This document shows, in pieces, positions 1-6,137 of a stretch of 7,586 nt of DNA (position 1 is its first letter; each line of letters starts with the position of its first letter). Source of the stretch: Chloroflexota bacterium (GTDB lineage: Bacteria; Chloroflexota; Ktedonobacteria; Ktedonobacterales; Ktedonobacteraceae); assembly GCA_021828635.1 (NCBI GenBank), contig JAJZEJ010000621.1:1-7586 (forward strand), written 5' to 3'. The position numbers were made by a program, and so were the translations under genes. The notes under the pieces are model-generated. The model was not told the origin of the DNA, did no database searches, and was given only the letters and a program-made list of their open reading frames with translations.

Positions 1-1
1 C

Positions 2-409
2 GCTGTGGGACGAAGAAGAATAATTCAAGCGCGGCAATTATCACGGAATAGTCTCTGGTATAAGCAGATCAACGTCCTTGTCGGCATTGAGTTTTTTCTA
101 CTCGCTTTAGCCTTCTTCATGAATCTGGCGCTTAGTTCGCAATGGATTCCCAGCAACATGGATGTCATCGTTGTTCCCTTTTACCTGGTTGTGTTGATCG
201 CCTCCGGCGTAATGGCTGGTACCGTCATTTTTCGAGGCATGTCTAAAAACCGTCAGCCGCGTGTCAGCACGGAGACCACAACCCGCAATGCCAGTGTTGC
301 TTACCAGGAAGAACAGCCAGGGCAAGAGCGGACGTACCTCACACAGAAACGCCGTGAACGTCGCCAAAAAGCTGCGCAGGCACGCCGTCGCCGTGCTGGC
401 AAAGCCTAG
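2..409 (+). CDS. Small two-helix membrane protein of unknown function, 5' end open
   Basis: I do not recognise this family. The reading frame is open to the left edge, so the GTG at 5-7 may be an internal Val codon rather than the start; no ribosome binding site is visible in the few bases before it. Numbering from that GTG (134 residues), a basic N-terminal stretch with Arg3-Arg5 is followed by a hydrophobic helix at about residues 23-44. A short loop (about 45-53) leads to a second helix at about 54-76, and then to a hydrophilic tail of nearly 60 residues. The tail ends in a strongly basic Arg/Lys/Ala-rich segment (about 114-134). Two helices with both ends basic suggest a hairpin in the membrane with N- and C-termini in the cytoplasm. 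The basic tail could contact RNA, ribosome or phospholipid, but that is speculation. It ends in TAG and converges on the tail-hub gene with only 19 bases between the two stops. Confidence 0.7.
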   Translation, partial: AVGRRRIIQARQLSRNSLWYKQINVLVGIEFFLLALAFFMNLALSSQWIPSNMDVIVVPFYLVVLIASGVMAGTVIFRGMSKNRQPRVSTETTTRNASVAYQEEQPGQERTYLTQKRRERRQKAAQARRRRAGKA

Positions 410-428
410 TCAAAGTCAAACATCTTCT

Positions 429-1094
429 TCATACCCCTTCGAGCAACAGGTGTTGTGACATCAATGCCTGTTGCGCATCAAACTGTGCCAGAAGATGAAC
501 AATGCGGCTGGTACCACTCTGACCACTACCGACAGGAGCCACGCTATCGGTCAGTGTAATCACATCATAGAGCTGGAGTGCAGGATTGAGCGGTACTGTC
601 ACGCTATGCTGCACCTGCGCACGCAACTCTTGAGCCAGCAAGAAACTGGCTTTCTGACTACACTGATTGCTGGTCGTTAGCTTCTGATCAACATGGTAGT
701 GCAACTGTTCCAGTCCAAGCAGGTGCAGATGCGCGGCATCGCTACTTTCGGCTACTGTCAAGGCACTGCTACCGCTTCCCGCAGGTGGTTTACCCATCAC
801 AATCACATGATTTGCATGTTGATCGTTACTGCCAAATGTGACCGCCTCAATCTCCGGTTGGTAGCTCCACACCGAGGTATCGCTGCTTGATAGCTCAAGA
901 AATTGCATGACCTCGTTCTGATCTAAGAAGTAGACCAGGCCATAAGTGGTACAAAGTTCGTTCAATGCGTGCCTATACGTTTGACCGGCCTGCAAAACGA
1001 ATGTCGGCACGGTCTCGCTCATCTGTGCTGTCGTCGGTAACTGCACACTAAACAACCCGGCTTTCGCGCAGACCTCCGTTACCAGATACGTCAA
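429..1094 (-). CDS. C-terminal part of an interrupted phage-tail-hub-like protein
   Basis: This piece encodes the C-terminal third of a tail-hub or baseplate-like protein. It is in exactly the same frame as the piece at 1116-2483, and the only barrier between them is the TAG at 1116-1118. The seven codons between that TAG and the TTG at 1092-1094 are open (YTYTNQT). The TTG is the first conventional start codon, but no Shine-Dalgarno sequence precedes it, so independent translation looks poor. The sequence has the look of phage late-control/gp44/XkdQ-type hub proteins: a segment containing LVTEVCAKAGL, then VLQAGQTYRHALNELC and a YGLVYFLDQNEVMQFLEL strand pair. The C-terminal part, with QLYDVITLTDS, resembles the end of hub proteins where the tube-facing domain closes. 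It ends in TGA at 429-431. It is either the dead 3' end of a pseudogene or the readthrough portion of a 683-684-residue protein. The family call rests on pattern recognition only. Confidence 0.55.
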   Translation of the reverse strand: MTYLVTEVCAKAGLFSVQLPTTAQMSETVPTFVLQAGQTYRHALNELCTTYGLVYFLDQNEVMQFLELSSSDTSVWSYQPEIEAVTFGSNDQHANHVIVMGKPPAGSGSSALTVAESSDAAHLHLLGLEQLHYHVDQKLTTSNQCSQKASFLLAQELRAQVQHSVTVPLNPALQLYDVITLTDSVAPVGSGQSGTSRIVHLLAQFDAQQALMSQHLLLEGV

Positions 1095-1115
1095 CGTCTG
1101 GTTCGTGTATGTATA

Positions 1116-1118
1116 CTA
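1116..1118 (-). other. In-frame amber codon splitting the tail-hub-like gene (full span 429-2483)
   Basis: On the minus strand the codons read CGT TAT TAG TAT ACA TAC, and the frame is open on both sides. Joined, the gene would be 684 codons plus a final TGA. TAG also ends the membrane protein (407-409) and phhB (5607-5609), so genome-wide reassignment of TAG is unlikely. A single change from CAG (Gln), TGG (Trp), TAT or TAC (Tyr) would create this stop. The bases after it do not match a known strong readthrough context. Confidence 0.9.
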
Positions 1119-2483
1119 ATAACGCGAAATCAGGTCCAGGTTGCGTGATAGATCCAACGCAATCAGGCGCAATTGATTCTGATCGGGCGAACGCACAAAT
1201 TGAATCTGCGCGATATGATAGATGCCAACCTGCACTGTATCTCCCAAAATCGGCGGCACACCCACTTTATAACCCTCACTCAAGAGCAGTGAGGCATTCA
1301 ATCCAATTGGCTGGTATGAAGTTACTGAGGTAACAAAAGCATTATAGACACCATGATTGTTATCCAACACAACTTCCAGACGCGCCGGTTTAGTGGGTTG
1401 CTCAAGACGCTGATAAGAGAGAATCGAAGCCGACACATCAAGCTGTTGTGTACTATTGCTGGCTTGAAATGTAGGTGCGCTATAGACTACCATTGGTGAC
1501 ATCAGGTAATAGCGTGCGCCCGCATTACCACTTTGTGGCGTGGGCAGCTTGAGGGCCACAACGCCATAGCTGCTACTCATGTCCGGCACGATCAGTCCAT
1601 TGGACCAGTGAACAAGATCGCCCGATTGCCTGAGACGTGGATAGCTATAGATTGAGCCGGTCATCTGGCCCGTATCAAACTCAACGGAGGTCAGTGTATA
1701 CAGCCCGTCGGCGAAAGAGAGGCGCGGCGCGACATGCCCAATCGTCGTGCTAGATGACGGTACAATGACCACATTGCTACTCCATATGTTGCCGGGGTTG
1801 AATACACAGGAGTACAGCGTGTAGCCATCCGAATAGACCAGCGTGTAGGTGCTTCCTGTCCAGATGACAGCTAAACCGCCACCAAAGGCAATCGTGGGCA
1901 GTGTCCAGGTAGCCAGCGATGACCAACTACCACCGGTATAGTGTGAATAGCCGACAGCATCACCGCCATTGACATCATAGAGAAAAAAGACATCGTTATT
2001 GCCCGCACTGCTGATACCTTTGAGCAAGGCTCCTCCTGGAGGCACCAGCACGCTCACTGGACCGCTCCAGGAAACACCATTGTTGGTCGATGTCCAGCAC
2101 CAGAGATCATTACCACCTGTGCCACGTTGCGCGAAAGCTTGTAGTACACCGGCAGCATTGGCAACAGCACACCCACCATCCTGAAACATAAGACCACTGG
2201 AACCAGGGAGAGTTGTCCACGTGGTCCATTGGGTTGCTTGCGTCGGATCTGTTATGCGCTGCACTTGAAAGTTTGAAACAAAGCCGGAGCCACCGCGTGT
2301 GACCTCAACGCGCACAATACTGTTATCAGCAGCAAGGCAAGCATCATTCCAGGCATCTGCCACGCCCGGCGTCTGGTATGATGCATAATGCACAACATGA
2401 TCTTCAACCAGTAGTTGCAACGAGGGTTGAATTGTTATTGCCTTGAGGGCGTTGATGAGAGAGCTATCAATTGTTCGTACCAT
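1116..2483 (-). CDS. Phage-tail-hub-like protein with beta-propeller insert, N-terminal part ended by in-frame TAG
   Basis: This piece has 455 codons from ATG 2483 to TAG 1116. Residues 1-60 resemble the N-terminus of tail/baseplate hub proteins. About residues 65-330 are Trp-, Gly- and Ser-rich with repeated beta-strand patterns. One motif, STNNGVSW (132-139), fits the Asp-box S-x-D-x-G-x-T-W with Asn and Ser substitutions; a second, SGDLVHW (287-293), resembles glycosidase-type propeller blades. I read this as a sialidase/BNR-like beta-propeller inserted in the hub. From about 345 on, hub-like sequence returns (LEVVLDNNHGVYNAF, 369-383), runs through ILGDTVQVGI (412-421) and stops abruptly after SRY in mid-domain. 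The frame continues past the stop into 429-1094. No other tail genes are visible here, so this is an orphan rather than part of a prophage module in view. Its own promoter lies upstream; the Shine-Dalgarno is weak (AGAAAG). Possible roles include a cell-surface or glycan-binding protein, or a component of a tail-derived injection particle; function is unproven. Confidence 0.7.
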   Translation of the reverse strand: MVRTIDSSLINALKAITIQPSLQLLVEDHVVHYASYQTPGVADAWNDACLAADNSIVRVEVTRGGSGFVSNFQVQRITDPTQATQWTTWTTLPGSSGLMFQDGGCAVANAAGVLQAFAQRGTGGNDLWCWTSTNNGVSWSGPVSVLVPPGGALLKGISSAGNNDVFFLYDVNGGDAVGYSHYTGGSWSSLATWTLPTIAFGGGLAVIWTGSTYTLVYSDGYTLYSCVFNPGNIWSSNVVIVPSSSTTIGHVAPRLSFADGLYTLTSVEFDTGQMTGSIYSYPRLRQSGDLVHWSNGLIVPDMSSSYGVVALKLPTPQSGNAGARYYLMSPMVVYSAPTFQASNSTQQLDVSASILSYQRLEQPTKPARLEVVLDNNHGVYNAFVTSVTSYQPIGLNASLLLSEGYKVGVPPILGDTVQVGIYHIAQIQFVRSPDQNQLRLIALDLSRNLDLISRY

Positions 2484-2534
2484 AGGAGAGGATACTTTCT
2501 GAGGAAGAGAAGAAGAGGGACAGCTAGAAGTGTA

Positions 2535-2554
2535 CTTGCTACTAAGTGAGCAAG
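2535..2554. repeat. Short inverted repeat just downstream of the predicted start site
   Basis: CTTGCT (2535-2540) and AGCAAG (2549-2554) form a perfect 6-bp inverted repeat with an 8-base centre. It lies about 8 to 27 bases inside the predicted transcript of the hub-like gene. No T-run follows on the minus strand, so it does not read as a terminator; an operator or 5' leader hairpin is possible. Confidence 0.35.
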
Positions 2555-2568
2555 CTTACGTTATTTAT

Positions 2569-2597
2569 AGTATAGACGGTCGAGAAAGAATTTACAA
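2569..2597 (-). promoter_or_regulatory. Predicted sigma70-type promoter of the tail-hub-like gene
   Basis: Minus strand: -35 TTGTAA (2592-2597), a 17-base spacer, then -10 TATACT (2569-2574). It predicts a transcript start near 2562, giving a leader of about 78 bases before ATG 2483. It lies between the end of the PPOX gene and the hub gene, so the hub gene can be expressed separately from the metabolic cluster. Confidence 0.55.
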
Positions 2598-2627
2598 GAG
2601 GCTAGACCTGGTACAGTAACAACAGAT

Positions 2628-3050
2628 TTACTTGGCAATATCCTTTGCAAACATAACCTTTGTCGGTGTCACTCTTACTAACACTTCTCCTGCAACACCG
2701 TTGCGTTTACCATACGTTTCAGCTAATTCCTGGCCCATGTATCTTCCACCAACAACTGTTGCCCAGTGAAGCAGCGCGTTTAGGTCAGAACTCACGGTTG
2801 CCGTTCCTTCGACAATGAGGTAGGCGTAGGGTGGCGTCTCATCATCTATGCAGAGACTCACACGTGGATCGCGCCGTATGTTGGCTGCTTTGACAGATTT
2901 TTCGCCTGTCGTAAAGATAATTGTATTGCCATCAAGGGTAAACCAGACAGGCGCAATATGCGCTTGTCCATCTTTCCGCACAGTCGCTACCTTTCCTGTG
3001 CGTGTCCCATGCAAGAGAAAAGCGCGTTGTTCATCTGTGAATGAATACAT
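2628..3050 (-). CDS. PPOX-fold, F420-dependent-type oxidoreductase
   Basis: This 140-residue protein belongs to the pyridoxamine-phosphate-oxidase-like split-barrel superfamily, closest in style to the small F420-dependent PPOX-class oxidoreductases. Such enzymes bind F420 or a flavin and reduce small substrates; the substrate here cannot be named. Features that support the call are GKVATVRKDGQAHIAPVWF (19-37), the FTTGEKSVKAANIRRDPRV stretch (46-64) with the phosphate/cofactor-binding Lys and Arg pattern, and SLCIDDETPPYAYLIVEG (65-82). I chose ATG 3050 rather than the GTG at 3152. The former gives the usual family length, begins with the family-like MYSFTDEQRAFL, and has AAGAGAG (3059-3065) 8 bases upstream. 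The longer form would overlap folD by 35 bases and add a non-homologous-looking extension. It is the last gene of the phhB-tyrA-fchA-folD cluster, 67 bases after folD, and may be co-transcribed or served by its own weak signal. Ends in TAA. Confidence 0.85.
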   Translation of the reverse strand: MYSFTDEQRAFLLHGTRTGKVATVRKDGQAHIAPVWFTLDGNTIIFTTGEKSVKAANIRRDPRVSLCIDDETPPYAYLIVEGTATVSSDLNALLHWATVVGGRYMGQELAETYGKRNGVAGEVLVRVTPTKVMFAKDIAK

Positions 3051-3076
3051 ATCTACATCTCTCTTTCTAAAAAGAC

Positions 3077-3093
3077 GACGGTTTATAACCGCC
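3077..3093 (-). terminator. Weak hairpin with U-run between folD and the PPOX gene
   Basis: The minus-strand RNA can fold CGGUU-AUA-AACCG, extended by a G-U and a G-C pair. Three bases later come five U (3069-3073). The stem is short and the loop is only three bases, so it may attenuate rather than stop transcription after folD. The same bases contain TATAAA, which could instead be a -10 element for the PPOX gene, although I found no matching -35. Confidence 0.3.
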
Positions 3094-3117
3094 TCCAGCA
3101 ATTCCTTAGAGCGTGCA

Positions 3118-3975
3118 TCACTGTTTAGCTTGTTGCCAGGCAGCCTGTACACATTGTTTCAATAGCACAACATTCGTGAGAGGGCCAACACCGCCCGGAG
3201 TGGGTGTAAGCAGGCTAGCTACTTCTTTCACAGAATCCACATCCACGTCGCCAACAATACCACCTTCCGGCAGAGCATTGATGCCGACATCAATGACAAT
3301 TGCTCCTGGACGCACCATCTCAGCCGTGACCATTCTGGCACGCCCGACAGCTGCAACCAGAATATCGGCTTGTCGCGTCAATGCATTGAGATTAGCCGTG
3401 CGCGAGTGGCAAAGAGTAACGGTGGCATTTCGCTGGAGCAGGAGCAGTGAGAGCGGCTTGCCGACCACGTTGCTGCGGCCAATAATTACCGCATGTTTGC
3501 CTGAAATGGGTATATTTGTACGTTCAAGAAGCTCAATCACCGCAGCAGCCGTTGAGGGCAAAAAGCCAGGCATACCCAGGAAAAGGTTGCCCGCATTCAA
3601 TGGGCTGATGCCATCAATATCTTTTTCTGGCACGATGATATCAGCGACCATCTTTTGCGAAAGATGAGCAGGTAGCGGCATCTGTACGATAATACCGTGT
3701 GTAGCGGTATCCTCATTCAAGCTCAGTAATAGTGAATGCAATTCATCCGCCGAAGTCTGTTCTGGAAGCTGTTCCAAACGTGCAGTAACACCAAGATCAT
3801 TGGCAATACGCAGGATAGCTCTACTATAGACGCCGGAAGCAGCATCGCCACCAACACGTACAATTACCAGACCAGGAGCTTTGCCAGTTTCCCGCACATA
3901 ACGGCGTACCTCGTCTCGTAGCTCCGCTCGTAGTGTCATACCCATTGCTCGCCCATCAATCAAGGTTGAGGTCAT
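3118..3975 (-). CDS. folD: Methylenetetrahydrofolate dehydrogenase FolD, lacking the cyclohydrolase lysine
   Basis: FolD normally oxidises 5,10-methylene-THF to methenyl-THF with NADP and hydrolyses that to 10-formyl-THF, in the cytosol. The protein has 285 residues, a normal length, and aligns without gaps by eye to E. coli numbering. It has Tyr50, Gln98 in GIIVQMPLP (94-102) and Asp121 in PEKDIDG (116-122). The nucleotide-binding GRSNVVGKP (166-174), CHSRTANL and the C-terminal TPTPGGVGPLTN signature are also present. The exception is position 54: the usual Y-x-x-x-K reads Y50-S-R-A-I54, so the catalytic lysine linked to cyclohydrolase activity is Ile (codon ATC). The PCTP motif is also altered to PSTA (140-143). 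I infer a dehydrogenase-only enzyme, with the next step supplied by FchA upstream. Start ATG 3975 lies 5 bases after the fchA stop; its purine-rich GGAGAGAG ribosome site lies inside the fchA end, which suggests translational coupling. Ends in TGA. Confidence 0.95.
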   Translation of the reverse strand: MTSTLIDGRAMGMTLRAELRDEVRRYVRETGKAPGLVIVRVGGDAASGVYSRAILRIANDLGVTARLEQLPEQTSADELHSLLLSLNEDTATHGIIVQMPLPAHLSQKMVADIIVPEKDIDGISPLNAGNLFLGMPGFLPSTAAAVIELLERTNIPISGKHAVIIGRSNVVGKPLSLLLLQRNATVTLCHSRTANLNALTRQADILVAAVGRARMVTAEMVRPGAIVIDVGINALPEGGIVGDVDVDSVKEVASLLTPTPGGVGPLTNVVLLKQCVQAAWQQAKQ

Positions 3976-3980
3976 GCTCT

Positions 3981-4604
3981 TTACGCTCTCTCTCCTACTA
4001 TACTTGCCACTTGCTGACTGAACATCTCAAGACGATGAAGAGCCGCGAGCAGACGATCATTGCAAGCCTGCACTGCTACCATATCCTTCATCGCCTTGAG
4101 ATTCGTTCGCACCATCCAGGCAGCACCATTGCCAGCGCCTGCTGCAAGCATCGCTCCCGTTGCCACATCACTTAAAACATTCTTGTTGCCAATTTCAGCA
4201 ATTCTTACACAGCATTGCGCCAGTTCGGCGGCACATTCAGCCATCTCCAACGGCACCTGCGCGGCCTCAACCAGTCGCTCTTGTATCGCGCTGGTGCGTG
4301 CAGTCTTCTGCTCATCTGTTGCACGCGACATCTTAAAACACGTTGAAAGACGACCATACGCCTCAATATCAGCCGTCATCAATTGCTCAAAGCGTGCGCG
4401 TAACGTCTCAGTGCTATGTAGCAATATTTCTATCTCTTGCTGCACGTCTTCATAACCGCTCTTGCCGAGTGTAAGACGCGCTACCATGCTTGCTAGCGCC
4501 GCTGCCATCGAGCCAGTAAGCGCCGCCGCCGAACCACCACCAGGTGTAGGTTGGGATGAAGCAAGTTCATCAAGATAAGTCTTTAGTGGTTTTTCTGTAT
4601 ACAT
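3981..4604 (-). CDS. fchA: Methenyltetrahydrofolate cyclohydrolase (FTCD_C / cyclodeaminase family)
   Basis: This 207-residue, mostly helical protein belongs to the formiminotransferase-cyclodeaminase C-terminal family. Stand-alone members act as methenyl-THF cyclohydrolase (FchA), converting 5,10-methenyl-THF to 10-formyl-THF, or less often as formimino-THF cyclodeaminase. The diagnostic glycine loop PTPGGGSAAALTGSMAAAL is at residues 19-37 and is followed by SMVARLT. The downstream helices carry the expected IAEIGNKNVLSDVATGAMLA pattern (about 136-155). Length is normal and no formiminotransferase domain is attached. No histidine-degradation genes are nearby, and folD follows after 5 bases, so cyclohydrolase in one-carbon metabolism is the better reading than histidine breakdown. 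Start ATG 4604 has a GAAAG-type site about 8 bases upstream. It lies 63 bases after tyrA with no convincing terminator between, so it is probably in the same transcript. Ends in TAA. Confidence 0.88.
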   Translation of the reverse strand: MYTEKPLKTYLDELASSQPTPGGGSAAALTGSMAAALASMVARLTLGKSGYEDVQQEIEILLHSTETLRARFEQLMTADIEAYGRLSTCFKMSRATDEQKTARTSAIQERLVEAAQVPLEMAECAAELAQCCVRIAEIGNKNVLSDVATGAMLAAGAGNGAAWMVRTNLKAMKDMVAVQACNDRLLAALHRLEMFSQQVASIVGERA

Positions 4605-4667
4605 ATTTATGCTTTCTTTTTGTCACAAGTGTTCTCAAAATAATCGGCCCATGCAAGCGGTCTGCTT

Positions 4668-5537
4668 TTATTCTACCACCTGTTGCGACTGTTGCCATTC
4701 CTGGCGCGTCTGTTGCGCCTCTACGAAAGTTGCATCGAGCAATTGACTCTGCTGAGCGATCTGCTCACGCATCTGCTCAAGCGTCGCAATATAGACATCT
4801 ATCCATTGCGTAATCGCCTCACTATTCGTCAGGCAAATATCACGATACATCTCCGGGCTACCAGCTGCTAGACGCGACATATCGCGGAAGCCACTAGCCG
4901 CCAGCGCCGCCGCCTCGTGCCAGGAGTCCGCATCAGCTACAGTATTCACCAATGCAACCGAAGCAATAAAAGGCAGATGGCTCACACCAGCTACCTGTAT
5001 ATCATGCTGTACGGGGTCCATGAAACGAATACGCGCCCCTACCGTCTCGATCAACGCCGATACTTTCTTGACGGCAAATGGGCGTGTCTGCTCGGTCGCA
5101 CATAAACAATAGACGTGGCCTCGAAATAGCGCAGCATCGGCAGCAGCAACACCACTCAACTCTTTGCCTGTCATGGGATGACCGCCAACAAAAGAGACAG
5201 AGGCAGGCAACAGTTCGCTAGCCCACCGCATAACCTGAGCCTTCGTGCTAGCAACATCAGTCACAACACAGCCAGGCATTAGCGCAGGCGCGATCTGGGT
5301 GAGTAGAGCATGCATCGCCCCTACTGGCGTCGCCAGCACAACCACTTCGGCACCACGTACAGCATCAGCTAAGGCATCATACGCCTCATCTATCACTCCT
5401 GCCCGTCTCGCCTGTTCACTGACACCATGCCCAAGATCATAACCCGCGACATACTGTGCAATACCCGCTTTACGCAAGGCTAGCCCAAGTGATCCACCAA
5501 TCAACCCTAATCCAACAATAGCAACGCGCTGAAACAT
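4668..5537 (-). CDS. tyrA: Prephenate (or arogenate) dehydrogenase
   Basis: TyrA oxidatively decarboxylates prephenate to 4-hydroxyphenylpyruvate (or arogenate to tyrosine) in tyrosine synthesis. The 289-residue protein starts with a Rossmann fold: GLGLIGGS at 9-16 and Asp34 after the second strand, which favours NAD over NADP. It continues with TDVASTK (93-99) and GGHPMTGKE (118-126), containing the conserved His120. The helical half has HD (178-179), SHLP (186-189) and the signature SGFRDMSRLAAGSPEMYRDI. There is no ACT domain, so no obvious built-in tyrosine feedback site, and no fused chorismate mutase. The C-terminal tail is Gln-rich. I chose ATG 5537 because GAGGAG (5545-5550) sits 7 bases before it; the ATG at 5552 lies on the other side of that site and adds only five residues. 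It follows phhB after 69 bases. Phe190 replaces the His or Gln often found after SHLP. Ends in TAA. Confidence 0.94.
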   Translation of the reverse strand: MFQRVAIVGLGLIGGSLGLALRKAGIAQYVAGYDLGHGVSEQARRAGVIDEAYDALADAVRGAEVVVLATPVGAMHALLTQIAPALMPGCVVTDVASTKAQVMRWASELLPASVSFVGGHPMTGKELSGVAAADAALFRGHVYCLCATEQTRPFAVKKVSALIETVGARIRFMDPVQHDIQVAGVSHLPFIASVALVNTVADADSWHEAAALAASGFRDMSRLAAGSPEMYRDICLTNSEAITQWIDVYIATLEQMREQIAQQSQLLDATFVEAQQTRQEWQQSQQVVE

Positions 5538-5544
5538 AACTTTT

Positions 5545-5550
5545 CTCCTC
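5545..5550 (-). promoter_or_regulatory. Ribosome binding site deciding the tyrA start
   Basis: Minus-strand GAGGAG lies 7 bases before ATG 5537. The alternative ATG at 5550-5552 overlaps this element and so cannot use it, which fixes the start at 5537. Confidence 0.8.
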
Positions 5551-5606
5551 ATGCGTTTTTTTTGTGCAGGCAGGACATACCACCAAATACAGAAAGGAAC
5601 ATGTTG

Positions 5607-5933
5607 CTACTTCAGGGGAGCGCCAGGGGTCCAGTGTAGTGTTTGCCACAACTCATCAACCTTATGAGCCATCGCAAAATCCTTCTCAGTAATACCGCCT
5701 GCTGAATGGGTCACGAAACGCAGAGAAACCTTATTATACTCAATGAGCATATCAGGATGATGCTCACCCAGTTCCGCCAGATGTGCCACTGCGCCTACAA
5801 AAAATATAGCGGATGGAAATGTCGGCAACACAAATTGCTGATACAGTTGCCCATCGACAACACGCCACGCAACTAGCTGTTCCAGTTGCTCTTGAATAGC
5901 TTCGTCGCTTAACTTTATTATATGATGTGCCAT
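5607..5933 (-). CDS. phhB: 4a-hydroxytetrahydrobiopterin dehydratase (pterin-4a-carbinolamine dehydratase)
   Basis: This enzyme dehydrates 4a-hydroxytetrahydropterin, recycling the cofactor used by aromatic amino acid hydroxylases. The 108-residue protein matches the PCD/DCoH family in length and motif. EHHP (57-60) gives the catalytic histidine pair, YNKV (66-69) follows, and THSAGGITEKDFAMA (75-89) supplies the third His76 and the conserved Gly-Ile-Thr turn. Start ATG 5933 is chosen because AAAGGAGGG lies about 8 bases upstream. A start at 5999 would place its first codons inside the promoter. It is first in the cluster, directly before tyrA. Both link to tyrosine: tyrA by the prephenate route, PCD by phenylalanine hydroxylation. 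No phenylalanine hydroxylase is in the window, so its hydroxylase partner is not shown; family members can also act in other pterin metabolism. Ends in TAG. Confidence 0.93.
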   Translation of the reverse strand: MAHHIIKLSDEAIQEQLEQLVAWRVVDGQLYQQFVLPTFPSAIFFVGAVAHLAELGEHHPDMLIEYNKVSLRFVTHSAGGITEKDFAMAHKVDELWQTLHWTPGAPLK

Positions 5934-5940
5934 TGCTCGC

Positions 5941-5950
5941 GCCCTCCTTT
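5941..5950 (-). promoter_or_regulatory. Strong ribosome binding site of phhB
   Basis: Minus-strand AAAGGAGGGC is close to a perfect anti-16S match and is placed about 8 bases before ATG 5933. It settles the short start over the ATG/GTG-type starts further upstream. Confidence 0.8.
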
Positions 5951-5960
5951 CACAGCGCCC

Positions 5961-5989
5961 ATTATAATCCCTGTCACTACGCATTTCAA
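5961..5989 (-). promoter_or_regulatory. Near-consensus promoter of the phhB-tyrA-fchA-folD cluster
   Basis: Minus strand: -35 TTGAAA (5984-5989), a 17-base spacer, then perfect -10 TATAAT (5961-5966). Predicted transcription starts near 5954, leaving a leader of about 20 bases that is mostly the ribosome binding site. No hairpin or riboswitch fits in so short a leader, so a housekeeping, largely constitutive promoter is likely unless a repressor binds it. Confidence 0.75.
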
Positions 5990-6081
5990 GCGCAAGCAAG
6001 ACGATCCCTCGCGGTAGTCCTGTTGTCCTTCATCTCTCGTCACTACAGTAATTTTTCCTTTTGTCACGGCACTTTTTTTCA

Positions 6082-6091
6082 AAAACGTTTT
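6082..6091. promoter_or_regulatory. Possible LacI/GalR-type operator
   Basis: AAAACGTTTT is a perfect 10-bp palindrome with the central CG typical of LacI-family operators, which often control sugar ABC transporters such as the one starting downstream. It sits about 18 bases before the candidate -35 at 6109. Against it: it is short, AT-rich and 355 bases from the start codon. Confidence 0.3.
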
Positions 6092-6108
6092 ATCTCGACT
6101 CTCACCCC

Positions 6109-6137
6109 TTGATAATTTCTTAGAAAAACTTCATACT
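6109..6137 (+). promoter_or_regulatory. Candidate promoter for the binding-protein gene
   Basis: TTGATA (6109-6114), a 17-base spacer and CATACT (6132-6137) match 9 of 12 consensus bases. Its transcript would have a leader of about 300 bases. A weaker alternative nearer the gene is TTGAGC (6197-6202), an 18-base spacer, then TATACA (6221-6226). I cannot choose between them. Confidence 0.35.

Noticed and set aside
367..401. GCACG/CGTGC hairpin with a T5 run as terminator for the tail-hub-like gene
   Set aside because: The stem is only five pairs, the T-run is eight bases away, and the sequence lies within the basic tail coding region of the opposite gene.
1116..1118. Genome-wide recoding of TAG to an amino acid
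   Set aside because: Two other genes in the window (ending at 409 and 5607) end in TAG at places where a stop is expected.
3113..3667. 184-codon plus-strand frame opposite folD
   Set aside because: Shadow of a clearly conserved FolD on the other strand; low-complexity Ser/Thr/Arg content and no family resemblance.
5934..5999. 22-residue N-terminal extension of phhB
   Set aside because: It would be coded by the promoter and the strong ribosome site; the family begins near the ATG at 5933.
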